A stretch of DNA of 55,882 bases from Polyangiaceae bacterium (GTDB taxonomy: Bacteria > Myxococcota_A > Polyangia > Polyangiales > Polyangiaceae). Of the stretch, positions 14,968 through 23,819 are shown one piece after another. The DNA lies in assembly GCA_020848455.1 (NCBI GenBank), contig JADLAB010000353.1, positions 1 to 55,882 of the forward strand. Reading direction: 5' to 3'. The notes beneath the pieces were generated by a model. That model worked only from the letters and a program-made list of their open reading frames with translations, had not been told where the DNA came from and did not search any database. Position 1 is the stretch's first letter; the number at the start of each line of letters is the position of its first letter. Made by a program: the position numbers and the translations under genes.

Positions 14968-16818
14968 ATGAACTGTCCGCGATGTGGCTCTGCCAACCCG
15001 CCGTCGAACCAGACGTGCGCGGTGTGCTCGGCCCCCCTGATGGGTGGGCCGCCCGCGTACGGGCCGCCGGGCTTCGGCCCTCCGCCGCCACCCCCCGTCG
15101 GTGGGCCCCCGGGCTACGGGCCACCCCCGGGAGGGGGTTTCGGTCCCCCGCCGCCGCCTCCCATGGGCGGCCAGCCCGGCTTTGGACCACCGCCGCCTCC
15201 GCCGATGGGCGGCCAGGGTGGCTTCGGGCCGCCCCCACCCCCGATGGGCGGACCGCAGGGGTTCGGAGGGCCGCCTCCCGGTGGTGGGCCTCCGGGCTTC
15301 GGCCCTCCCCCGCCGCCGCCTCCGATGGGCGGGCCACCCGGCTTCGGGCCGCCGCCACCGATGGGCCCCGGCTTCGGACCGCCCCCGATGGGCGGGCAGC
15401 CCGACTTCGGACCGCCCCCGATGGGCGGGCCACCGGGTTTCGGACCGCCGCCGCCGCCCCCCCCGATGGGCGGGCCACCCGGCTTCGGGCCGCCGCCGCC
15501 ACCGCCACCCATGGGCGGCCCGGCCGGCTACGGGCCCGGTGATGGGTTCGGACCGCCGCCCATGGGCGGCCCGCCCGGCTACGGGCCCGGTGATGGGTTC
15601 GGACCGCCGCCCGGGCCACCGCCCGGAGGGCCCGGTTTCGGACCGCCACCGGCCGCTGGTGGCTACGGGCCGCCGCCACCTCCGGGGGGCGGCGGTGGCG
15701 GCTACCCTCCCCCGCCAATCCCGGCGGGGTATCCGCCCCCGCCGCAGGATCAGTACCCGCCCGGTCAGGGCCAGGGCGGCTTCGGTCCGCCGCCCGGTCA
15801 GGGCCAGGGCGGCTTCGGTCCGCCGCCCGGTGGGGGTGGCGACGAGCTCGGGGCGACCGCCTTCGCTCCAGGCATGGGGCCGCCGAACTTCGGCCCGCCT
15901 CCGCCGATGGGCGGACCGCCCCCGATGGGGCCGCCCGGCATGGGGCCGCCCCCGATGGGGCCGCCCGGCATGGGGCCGCCTCCGATGGGGCCGCCCGGCT
16001 TCGGGCCGCCTCCGCCGCCGATGGGACCGCCGGACTTCGGCCCCCCGCCGCCGATGGGGGGACCGCCCGGCATGGGGCCGCCTCCGATGGGGCCGCCTGG
16101 CATGGGACCGCCCGGCTTCGGGCCGCCCCCGCCCCCCCCGGGGCCGCCGGGCCCACCCGGCTTCGGGCCTCCCCCGCCCCCCCCGGACTTCGGCCAAGGG
16201 GGTCCGGGGTTCGGACCGCCGCCAGGGCCGCCGCCGGGACCGCCGGGATACGGCCCCCCACCGGGGCCGCCGGGGTATGGCCCGCCGCCGCCCCCGCCCC
16301 AGTACGACCAGCCGCCCGCCTTCGGGCCGCCGGGCGGCTTCGAGCCGCAGCCTCAGCCCCCTCAGTACGAGCCGCCGCCGCCGCCCCCTCAGTACGAGCC
16401 GCCCCCTGCCGGCCCCGAGGCGCGACCTCCGGCTGCACCCCCGCGACCGGCGCCCCCGACGCCCCGCAAAGACGCGCCCGCCGGACCGCGGCGCGTGCTC
16501 GCCGGCTTCCTCGTGAGCTTCCAGGACGACCCCTACGGGACGTTCTGGGCCCTGCACGAGGGGGACAACCTGGTCGGCCGCGCCGAGACGGCCGTGAAGG
16601 TGGACGTGGCCATCGCCCACGGCACCACCTCGACGCGCCACGCGACGATACGCTGCAACGACGGGGCGATCGTGCTGAGCGACATGCAGTCGACCAACGG
16701 CACGTTCCACAACCAGCAGCGGCTCGCGCCGCAGGCGTCGGTGCAGCTGAACGACGGAGACAAGGTCCGCTTCGGCGGGTACACGGTGAGCGTCATCGGT
16801 CTCGCGGGGCGGACCTGA
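14968..16818 (+). CDS. Zinc-ribbon / Gly-Pro-Phe low-complexity / FHA protein
   Basis: A 616-residue protein in three parts. Residues 3-20 are a zinc ribbon (CPRC...CAVC). Residues about 25-505 are an extreme low-complexity tract of Pro, Gly, Phe and Met (units such as GPPPPMGGPPGFGPP). Residues about 510-616 are an FHA domain with GRAE, the STRHA phosphothreonine-binding loop and STNGTFHN. No signal peptide or membrane segment is visible, so it should be cytoplasmic. FHA domains bind phosphothreonine peptides; the long disordered arm could make it a multivalent scaffold. It is the first gene of a plus-strand run that includes a PP2C phosphatase and other FHA proteins. The ATG follows an AAGGGA site. 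Confidence 0.85.
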   Translation: MNCPRCGSANPPSNQTCAVCSAPLMGGPPAYGPPGFGPPPPPPVGGPPGYGPPPGGGFGPPPPPPMGGQPGFGPPPPPPMGGQGGFGPPPPPMGGPQGFGGPPPGGGPPGFGPPPPPPPMGGPPGFGPPPPMGPGFGPPPMGGQPDFGPPPMGGPPGFGPPPPPPPMGGPPGFGPPPPPPPMGGPAGYGPGDGFGPPPMGGPPGYGPGDGFGPPPGPPPGGPGFGPPPAAGGYGPPPPPGGGGGGYPPPPIPAGYPPPPQDQYPPGQGQGGFGPPPGQGQGGFGPPPGGGGDELGATAFAPGMGPPNFGPPPPMGGPPPMGPPGMGPPPMGPPGMGPPPMGPPGFGPPPPPMGPPDFGPPPPMGGPPGMGPPPMGPPGMGPPGFGPPPPPPGPPGPPGFGPPPPPPDFGQGGPGFGPPPGPPPGPPGYGPPPGPPGYGPPPPPPQYDQPPAFGPPGGFEPQPQPPQYEPPPPPPQYEPPPAGPEARPPAAPPRPAPPTPRKDAPAGPRRVLAGFLVSFQDDPYGTFWALHEGDNLVGRAETAVKVDVAIAHGTTSTRHATIRCNDGAIVLSDMQSTNGTFHNQQRLAPQASVQLNDGDKVRFGGYTVSVIGLAGRT

Positions 16819-16986
16819 CCCAGCGCGCGCCGCGTCCGACCCGGTGGAGGGACGCGGGGCAGCGGGGCCAGGGTCCAGGCTCGTCGGGGTTGGCGCAGCG
16901 CGCGCTCTCGTCTAACGGCCAGGTATGCTCGCACTAGGCGGCGCGGTCCGGCAGCGGGCACGCCCTCGGAACCACGGAGAAGTCGC

Positions 16987-19278
16987 ATGACCGATCAGGC
17001 ACAGCGATGTCGCGCGCGCGCTACCGAAGCGACACCGGCACGGGAGACGGGCCCCTCCGGCGCGTGCGCCCTGGCAGCGCGCCGGCTGGCGCGCGGGGTG
17101 GGCCTCGCCGCCGTCGCGGGGCTGGTCATGCTCTGCGCGGGACTGGCCCACGCGGCGCCGACCGCCAAGATCATGCGCATCGACCCCCGGGCCAGCATGG
17201 ACTCCGGCGTGCCCCTCATCTCGATGGTGGTCGATCTGTCGGAGTGGCGCTCGACCAGCGACGCTCTGGCGGGCTGCGGGACGCCCAACAGCTCCAACGA
17301 CTACCTCGACTGCGCCGCCGACTCGCTCGAGCGCGGCGAGGCCACGTACAAGCCGCTCAAGTGGCCGGGCGAGCCCGCGAGCGGCGAGCCCGACATCGGC
17401 GCCGAGAAGCAGAACGCTCAGCTGCTCGTCACCGTGGACGGCGTGGACATGCCCGCCGAGTACACGGCGCGCACGCGCTGGGGCAAAAGCAAGGACCAGC
17501 CGGGGGTCGGAACGGCCTACCTCATCCTCATCGACGCTTCCGGCAGCATGGGCGGCCGCCTCGACCACGCCAAGATGGTGGCCAAGGCCTTCATCGACAA
17601 GAAGGACCGCAACGACATCTTCAACATCAAGGCGTTCAACGACATCGCGGTGTTGCCGGGCTCGGGCTGGCTGAACGACGCCAACGCCCTCAGGGGCGCC
17701 ATCGACTCCGTCGCCAAGACGTCCGCGACCCAGGGCCGCGCCCGACCGCTCTTCAACCTCATCAAGCAGGCGACGATCGACGGCTTCTCGGAGCTCGGCA
17801 ACGTCGGCCAGCGCGTCGAGACGCCGATGCACCAGGCGCTCATCGTGCTGTCGGACGGGTGGGCCGGCACCGACGCCAGCTCGGCGCCGCCGCTCGCCAT
17901 CGAGCTCGGCAACTACCTCGCCAAGGGCATCCTCGACGAGAACAACCTCACGCTGCCGCGCATGCCGATCCCGGTCGTGAGCGTCTGGTTCCCCGTGACG
18001 GCGATGGAGGAGTTCTTCGAGAACTCGCGCGAGTTCATGAAGAACCTGCCCGTGCCCTCGGTGGGTGGCGGCTTCTTCCTGGTGCGCGACGGCAAGGAGA
18101 ACCGCGCGGGCAACATCGTGGCGGCGGTCAAGCGCCGCTTCGACCAGATGCACATCGTCAAGTGGAAGGTCGCCTGCCTGCAGCCCAACTTGAACCAGAC
18201 GCTCAAGCTCGCGTTCATCCGCACGAGCGTCAACATCGCGGGCGACAGCTTCGTCAACGCGCCGCTCGGCGTCGACCCCACCCTCTGGCCGCTCGACGTC
18301 AACGTCGAGGAGACGACCAAGGCCGCGAGCAAGGACCCCATCTACCCCGGCGGAAAGGTGCAGATCTACGGCAACTTCTGCTGGGGCAACGACGCGCAGC
18401 GCGCCGAGCTCTACCTCATCCCGAAGAACCAGGACCTGCCCGAGACGATCAAGAACATGACCGTCGAGGACGCCAAGAGCCTGCGCGACTCGCTCACCAA
18501 GGGCGGCTTCCGCGGCACGGCGATCAAGAGCGGCGAGAACTTCGTCGAGTTCCAGCTGCCCGACAACGAGAAGTTCCTGACGGGCAAGGAAGACAACTAC
18601 ACCGCGCGCATCATCGTGCTCGACGGCAAGAGCAAGCGCTTCAGCGCCGTGACCCAGAGCGCGGTCATCTCCGTCAAGGCCAAGAAGCCGCCGATGAGCC
18701 TGGTCACCATGCTCCTCATCGGCGGAGGGGCCTTCGGCGGCACGGTCATCCTGCTCCTGCTCGTCACGGTGTTCCGGAGCGGCGGCAAGCGCCGCGGCGG
18801 CGGTGGCGGACCGCCGCCTCGACCGGTCGTCGCGGCCGGCGGCCCCGCGCCCGCGCCGTTCCCGCAGCCCGCCCCGGTCATGCCCGGTCCGATGCCGATG
18901 GCGCCGGCCCCCGCCCCGATGGGCCCGCCGGGCGGCGCCCCCTCGCCGTTCGGAGCGCCGCCCGCCGCGGCGGCGCCCCAGATGGTGCAGCAGGCCACGC
19001 TCTCCGGCCCGCCTGGCATGTTCCCGATCACGCCGGGCCGCGAGGTGCGCGCCGGGCGCGACCCCGGCACGTGCGAGATCGTGCTGAGCGAGCCGCGGGT
19101 GAGCGGCACGCACGCCACCATGAAGATCGACGGTGGGCAGCTGTTCGTGCGCGACGAGGGCTCGAACAACGGCACCTTCGTGAACGGCGGGCGCATCCAG
19201 GCGCACGTGTGGACGCCCGTGGGTCAGGGTGCCAGCGTGAAGTTCGGCCCGATCGAGTTCAGCGTGCGGCTGGAGTAG
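16987..19278 (+). CDS. vWA - transmembrane - FHA signalling protein
   Basis: A 763-residue protein starting at ATG 16987 behind GGAG. A signal sequence (about 35-57, ending AHA) sends the following part to the periplasm. A vWA domain begins near residue 178 with LILIDASGSM (MIDAS D183, S185, S187). A beta-rich region follows, then one transmembrane helix (about 571-596, LLIGGGAFGGTVILLLLVTVF), a Gly/Arg stop-transfer, a Pro/Ala linker and a C-terminal FHA domain (GRDPGTCEIVLSEP, SGTHATM, NNGTFVNG). Topology therefore links a periplasmic ligand- or metal-binding vWA to a cytoplasmic phosphothreonine reader. It is 24 bp from the PP2C gene. The vWA-plus-PP2C pairing recalls TerY-type systems, but the membrane FHA fusion differs. 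Confidence 0.86.
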   Translation: MTDQAQRCRARATEATPARETGPSGACALAARRLARGVGLAAVAGLVMLCAGLAHAAPTAKIMRIDPRASMDSGVPLISMVVDLSEWRSTSDALAGCGTPNSSNDYLDCAADSLERGEATYKPLKWPGEPASGEPDIGAEKQNAQLLVTVDGVDMPAEYTARTRWGKSKDQPGVGTAYLILIDASGSMGGRLDHAKMVAKAFIDKKDRNDIFNIKAFNDIAVLPGSGWLNDANALRGAIDSVAKTSATQGRARPLFNLIKQATIDGFSELGNVGQRVETPMHQALIVLSDGWAGTDASSAPPLAIELGNYLAKGILDENNLTLPRMPIPVVSVWFPVTAMEEFFENSREFMKNLPVPSVGGGFFLVRDGKENRAGNIVAAVKRRFDQMHIVKWKVACLQPNLNQTLKLAFIRTSVNIAGDSFVNAPLGVDPTLWPLDVNVEETTKAASKDPIYPGGKVQIYGNFCWGNDAQRAELYLIPKNQDLPETIKNMTVEDAKSLRDSLTKGGFRGTAIKSGENFVEFQLPDNEKFLTGKEDNYTARIIVLDGKSKRFSAVTQSAVISVKAKKPPMSLVTMLLIGGGAFGGTVILLLLVTVFRSGGKRRGGGGGPPPRPVVAAGGPAPAPFPQPAPVMPGPMPMAPAPAPMGPPGGAPSPFGAPPAAAAPQMVQQATLSGPPGMFPITPGREVRAGRDPGTCEIVLSEPRVSGTHATMKIDGGQLFVRDEGSNNGTFVNGGRIQAHVWTPVGQGASVKFGPIEFSVRLE

Positions 19279-19302
19279 CCCGGCCAGCCTGGAAAGCGCA
19301 CC

Positions 19303-20631
19303 GTGCCCGTCCCCACCACGCCGGACTCCCCCCACGCGCACGGCGCCGGCGGGGGTCTGCGCCTCGAGTACGGGCAGACGAGCGACCCCGGCCGCGACCC
19401 CGCCAAGCAGGTCAACGAGGACAGCTGCGGCTACGCCGAGACCAAGTTCGGCCACCTGTTCGTCATCTGCGACGGGATGGGTGGCCACGTGGGCGGCAAG
19501 GAGGCGAGCACCATCGCCATCCGCACCATCTTCGAGACCGTCGCGGCGACGCCGAGCGGCACCCCGCCGCCCGCCGCGCTGCGCGCCGCCATCGAGGAGG
19601 CGGCGCGCCGGGTGTACCACTTCGGTGGCGCGGGGCAGCACCTGCAGCGGCCGGGCTCGACCTGCGTCGCCGTCCTGATCCACGAGGGCGGGCTCGAGGC
19701 GGCGCACGTCGGCGACAGCCGGGCGTACGCCATCCGCAGCGGCGAGATCTACCGGCTCACGCGCGACCACTCGATGGTCCAGAACCTGGTCGATTCCGGC
19801 GTCCTCACGGAGGCCGAGTCGATCGGCCACCCGGACGCCAACAAGATCACCCGCGCGCTCGGCATGACCCCGAGCGTGGACGTCGACGTGCGGCCCGAGC
19901 CGATGGAGCTGTTCGAGGGCGACGTCATCCTCCTCGCGAGCGACGGCCTGACGGACATGGTGCGCAACGAGGAGATCCTCGCGACCACGCTCGGGGCCCT
20001 GCCCGCGGGGGGCATCCAGCACGCCTGCGATCGCCTGGTCGCGGTCGCGAACGACCACGGGGGTCACGACAACGTGACGGTGCAGCTCGTCCGCGTGCTC
20101 GAGGCAGCGCAGAAGAACGTGGCCCCCACGATGGCGGACCAGCCACTCGCCCTGCCACCGGGCCCGGAGGCGGCGCGCCCCAAGCCGACCACCGTCGAGA
20201 CGCCCGCGTTCCGCGTGTCGAGCACCGTCACGGACGAGGCCCACGACGTGCCGCCCCTCGCCCTGCGCCCGCTCGAGGCGCCGCCGGGGCCGGGCGGCGC
20301 GCGCGCCGCCTCCGCCGCGGGCGTAGCCCTCGCGGCCGGTCCGCAGCCCGGCCCCGTGCCGGCAGCTCCGGCGGGCGTGCCCGGCAACCTGAGCACCACC
20401 ACGCCCGATGGGCCGGGGCCCACCATCATCGACGCCCACGGGAGCGGCGCGCTCGGCGCGACACCGCTCGCGGGTCCGGTCGGCCACGCGCACCGCTACG
20501 CCCCGATCCCGCCCCCGGCCTGGAGCGGCGCCCACGAGCCGCCGCGACGCCTGCTCTACCTCGTGCTCGGCATGGCGAGCGCGATCGGGATCCTGCTCGC
20601 CCTGCTCATCTGGGCGCTCTGGTATCGCTGA
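19303..20631 (+). CDS. PP2C-family Ser/Thr protein phosphatase with C-terminal membrane anchor
   Basis: A 442-residue protein from GTG 19303. The catalytic domain (about 20-265) has the PP2C metal ligands in order: VNEDS, ICDGMGGHVGG, GDSRAYAI, LLASDGLTD and HDNVTV, so it should be active. A Pro/Ala-rich linker of about 150 residues leads to a C-terminal transmembrane helix (LVLGMASAIGILLALLIWALW), placing the phosphatase on the cytoplasmic face of the membrane. It would reverse threonine phosphorylation read by the FHA proteins on either side. No protein kinase is encoded in the window. Confidence 0.92.
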   Translation: MPVPTTPDSPHAHGAGGGLRLEYGQTSDPGRDPAKQVNEDSCGYAETKFGHLFVICDGMGGHVGGKEASTIAIRTIFETVAATPSGTPPPAALRAAIEEAARRVYHFGGAGQHLQRPGSTCVAVLIHEGGLEAAHVGDSRAYAIRSGEIYRLTRDHSMVQNLVDSGVLTEAESIGHPDANKITRALGMTPSVDVDVRPEPMELFEGDVILLASDGLTDMVRNEEILATTLGALPAGGIQHACDRLVAVANDHGGHDNVTVQLVRVLEAAQKNVAPTMADQPLALPPGPEAARPKPTTVETPAFRVSSTVTDEAHDVPPLALRPLEAPPGPGGARAASAAGVALAAGPQPGPVPAAPAGVPGNLSTTTPDGPGPTIIDAHGSGALGATPLAGPVGHAHRYAPIPPPAWSGAHEPPRRLLYLVLGMASAIGILLALLIWALWYR

Positions 20632-20690
20632 GACACGGACGCAGGCGGACGCCCACGCGCCGGCGGCATCGTGGTAACAACTGACGCCGT

Positions 20691-23600
20691 ATGCTCCCCG
20701 GCTTCGGCAAGCAGGCGATCACCATCGGCAGCGCCCCGAGCTGCGACATCGTGCTCCCGGGCACCGCCCCCGAGCACGCGCGCATCGTCCACCAGGGCGG
20801 CGGCAAGCTCGTGTTCGTCGCGAGTGCCGCCGGCCAGTCGTTCGCCGACCGCCGACCGCTCGCCGCCGGGGAGCAGGTCGCGTTCGACTTCCGCGCGCTC
20901 TTCCACGTCGGCCAGGCGCAGGTCCCCTTCGACCACCCCGCCATCACGCTGATGCTGATGGCCCGGGGCGCGCACCCCGCGCCCGCGGGCCAGCTCGTCA
21001 TCGGCCGCGACGCCACGCGCGCTTCGCTCGTCGTCGGGCACCCGAGCGTGTCGAGCCTCCACGCCACGCTGAACGCGGACGCCCTCACGCTCACGGACCA
21101 CGGCTCGACGAGCGGCTCGTACGTCGGCGGGCAGCGCATGCCGCCGAACACGCCGACGCCCGTGGCGGCCCAGGGCGTCGTGTTCTTCGGGCCGGTGCCG
21201 GTACAGGTGAGCCTGCTGCTGCAGCTCGCCGGCCGCGGGCAGCCGCAGGCGGCCGCGCCCTGGGCGCCGACACCGGGCATGATGCCCGCGCCGCAGGCGC
21301 AGCCGTCGGCGCAGATGGCGGCCCAGCCCGCCGCGCAGCCGCAGGGCGTGGGCACGATGGCGGTGCCCGCGGCGCAGGCGCTCGCGGTGGCGCAGGCCTC
21401 GGCGGCGGCCGGAGGCGGCGCGGGCGGCCCCTCGATGCCCGGGGGCCAGGCGCAGCTGAAGAAGCACAAGACGGTCTTCGGCCAGCTCGACTTCAACGCC
21501 ACGGCCGGCGGCGCCGCGGTGAAGACCATCGGCCGCACGCCGAACAACGACATCGTGGTGCCCCACGCGCAGGTCTCGTCGCGCCACGCCGTCGTGCACC
21601 AGATCGGCGGCCAGCTCTACGTCGAGGATCGCGGCAGCGCCAACGGCACCTACGTCCAGGGCCATCGCATCGCGCCCGGACAGAAGGTCGCCATCCGCAC
21701 GGGCGAGAAGATCTACGTCGGCCCGATGCCGCTGCAGCTCAACATCTCGGCGACGGGCGCGGTCGAGGTGGCCTACGAGGCCTACTCCGAGGAGCGCTGG
21801 GGCGGGCGCCCGCTCTACGAGATCGAGGCCTGGAGCCTCGTCGTGCAGGTTCCCGACCGCGACCGCAAGGGCGAGACCAAGACGCTGCTCGACAACATCT
21901 CCTTCAAGGCCCTGCCGGGCGACATGATCGCCCTCATGGGGCCGAGCGGCGCCGGCAAGACGACGCTGCTCATGACGCTCAACGGCTACATGCCGCCCAC
22001 GAGCGGCATGGTGCGCATCAACGGCGAGGACCTCTACAACATCTACGACACGCTGCGGGGCTCCATCGGCTACGTGCCGCAGGACGACCTCGTGCACCCC
22101 GAGCTCACGGTGTTCGAGGCGGTGCGCTACAGCGCCAAGTTCCGCCTGCCGCCCGACTACTCGAGCGAGGAAATCGACCAGCGGGTGATGCAGACCATCA
22201 AGGACCTCGGCCTCGAGGGCGTGGCCAACCTGCAGATCGGCGCCCCCGAGAAGAAGACCTTGTCGGGCGGCCAGCGCAAGCGCGTCAACATCGCGCTCGA
22301 GCTCGTGACCGACCCGGTCATCCTCTACCTCGACGAGCCGACGAGCGGGCTCGCCTCCGACGACGCAGCGAGCCTCATCCACCTGTTGCACGACCTCGCC
22401 AAGGCCACCGGCAAGACGATCATCATGACGATCCACCAGCCGGCCAAGGACGAGTTCGAGAAGTTCAACATGGCGCTCATCCTCGGCTACGGGGGCGTGC
22501 CCATGTTCTTCGGGCCGACGGCGCCCGACGCCTACCGCTTCTTCGGCAACTTCGCGCAGCGCAGCCGCCCGGGCGCCGTCATCGACAATCCGCGCGACAT
22601 GTTCGCGGTGATCACCGAGCGCGAGAAGCCGATCTTCGAGCAGCTCAAGGCCCAGAATCCCAACGCCGAGCGCCACGAGGCGCGCTACCAGGCGGCCCTG
22701 CAATGGCGGCAGGAGTACTACCAGGACGCCAACCCCATCTACCGGCGCATGTACTCCGGCCGGCGCGCCGTCGGCACGGGCGACGGGGCACGCGCCATCC
22801 CCGAGCGGCGCCCCTCGACCAAGGGGCAGTTCCGCCTGCTCCTGTCGCGCTACTTCAAGACCAAGGTGCGCGACGTCGGCGGCACCGTGATCATGTTCGC
22901 GCAGGCGCCCATCATCGGCATCCTGCTCGCGGCGGTGTTCGGCGGCCAGCAGGCGGCCGCACCCGCCTGGTGCCTCGGCGCCCTGCAGGAGGTGCGCGAC
23001 AAGTACAAGGACCAGATGAAGGGCGGCGGCGAGATCATCCTGCAGCAGACGCAGGATCACACCGGCGCGCTCTTCTTCCTGGTGGTGGCGGCGATCTGGT
23101 TCGGCACCTCGAACGCGGCGCGCGAGATCGTGCGCGAACGGTCCATCTACCTGCGCGAGCGCATGGTGACTCTGGGCCTGTTCAACTACGTCATGTCGAA
23201 GTTCGTGCTCCTGGCGCTCTTCTGCGTGGTGCAGTGCACGCTCCTGCTCAGCATCGTGTTCTTCGCCCTGAAGTTCAGCGGCGGCATGCAGGCCTTCGCG
23301 CTCGAGCTCGCTGCGCTCACCGCCACGGCGGTCGTGGCCGTGGCGATAGGCCTGCTCCTGTCGACGATCGTGCAGTCGAGCGAGGCGGCGATGGCGCTCA
23401 CGCCCATCGCGCTCATCCCGCAGGTCGTGCTCGGCGGGCTCATGGTCCCGGCCACCACCATCCCGAAGCTGGCGTTCCTCATGTACGGCATCCCGGCACG
23501 CTGGGGCTTCGAGGCGGTCGTCATGCACGAGCGCCTGGCGATCTCGAGCGATCCGGCGTGGCTCATCGACCTCAGCCAGCAGCTGTCGGGCAAGCTGCCC

Positions 23601-23792
23601 CCGGAGGACTTCTTCGAGGAAGGCGGGAAGTTCCGCTGCGCCATCGCCCAGATGGCGAGCGACTCCCTCAACGGCGCCTGGGGCTTCAGCACCTTCGAGC
23701 AGCGCTATCTCCCCTACGCGGTCATGGCGGGGATGACGCTGGTCCTGTTCATCCTCATGTGTGTCATCCTCAAGCGCCGCGATCCAGTGTGA
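20691..23792 (+). CDS. FHA-domain ABC exporter (ABCG/Rv1747-like), three FHA-type repeats
   Basis: A 1033-residue half-transporter. Residues about 1-85 are a degenerate FHA-like domain (IGSAPSCDIVLP, EHARIV); about 95-175 a second (GRDATRAS, SSLHATL, STSGSYVGG); about 265-345 a canonical FHA (GRTPNNDIVV, SSRHAVV, SANGTYVQG). An ATPase domain follows with GPSGAGKTTLL (about 417), LSGGQRKRV (about 525) and VILYLDEPTSGL, of the ABCG type. The C-terminal 300 residues hold about six transmembrane helices (ABC2 type). The order FHA-NBD-TMD is that of mycobacterial Rv1747, whose FHA domains are read by a Ser/Thr kinase. The substrate here is unknown; a lipid or glycolipid is an inference from the family. 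Confidence 0.9.
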   Translation: MLPGFGKQAITIGSAPSCDIVLPGTAPEHARIVHQGGGKLVFVASAAGQSFADRRPLAAGEQVAFDFRALFHVGQAQVPFDHPAITLMLMARGAHPAPAGQLVIGRDATRASLVVGHPSVSSLHATLNADALTLTDHGSTSGSYVGGQRMPPNTPTPVAAQGVVFFGPVPVQVSLLLQLAGRGQPQAAAPWAPTPGMMPAPQAQPSAQMAAQPAAQPQGVGTMAVPAAQALAVAQASAAAGGGAGGPSMPGGQAQLKKHKTVFGQLDFNATAGGAAVKTIGRTPNNDIVVPHAQVSSRHAVVHQIGGQLYVEDRGSANGTYVQGHRIAPGQKVAIRTGEKIYVGPMPLQLNISATGAVEVAYEAYSEERWGGRPLYEIEAWSLVVQVPDRDRKGETKTLLDNISFKALPGDMIALMGPSGAGKTTLLMTLNGYMPPTSGMVRINGEDLYNIYDTLRGSIGYVPQDDLVHPELTVFEAVRYSAKFRLPPDYSSEEIDQRVMQTIKDLGLEGVANLQIGAPEKKTLSGGQRKRVNIALELVTDPVILYLDEPTSGLASDDAASLIHLLHDLAKATGKTIIMTIHQPAKDEFEKFNMALILGYGGVPMFFGPTAPDAYRFFGNFAQRSRPGAVIDNPRDMFAVITEREKPIFEQLKAQNPNAERHEARYQAALQWRQEYYQDANPIYRRMYSGRRAVGTGDGARAIPERRPSTKGQFRLLLSRYFKTKVRDVGGTVIMFAQAPIIGILLAAVFGGQQAAAPAWCLGALQEVRDKYKDQMKGGGEIILQQTQDHTGALFFLVVAAIWFGTSNAAREIVRERSIYLRERMVTLGLFNYVMSKFVLLALFCVVQCTLLLSIVFFALKFSGGMQAFALELAALTATAVVAVAIGLLLSTIVQSSEAAMALTPIALIPQVVLGGLMVPATTIPKLAFLMYGIPARWGFEAVVMHERLAISSDPAWLIDLSQQLSGKLPPEDFFEEGGKFRCAIAQMASDSLNGAWGFSTFEQRYLPYAVMAGMTLVLFILMCVILKRRDPV

Positions 23793-23819
23793 GACGTGGC
23801 TCGCAGCGCCCACCCAGCC

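Noticed and set aside
15114-16103. Minus-strand Gly/Pro-rich frames opposite the zinc-ribbon/FHA gene
   Set aside because: They are mirror images of the repeat tract; no start, no domain.
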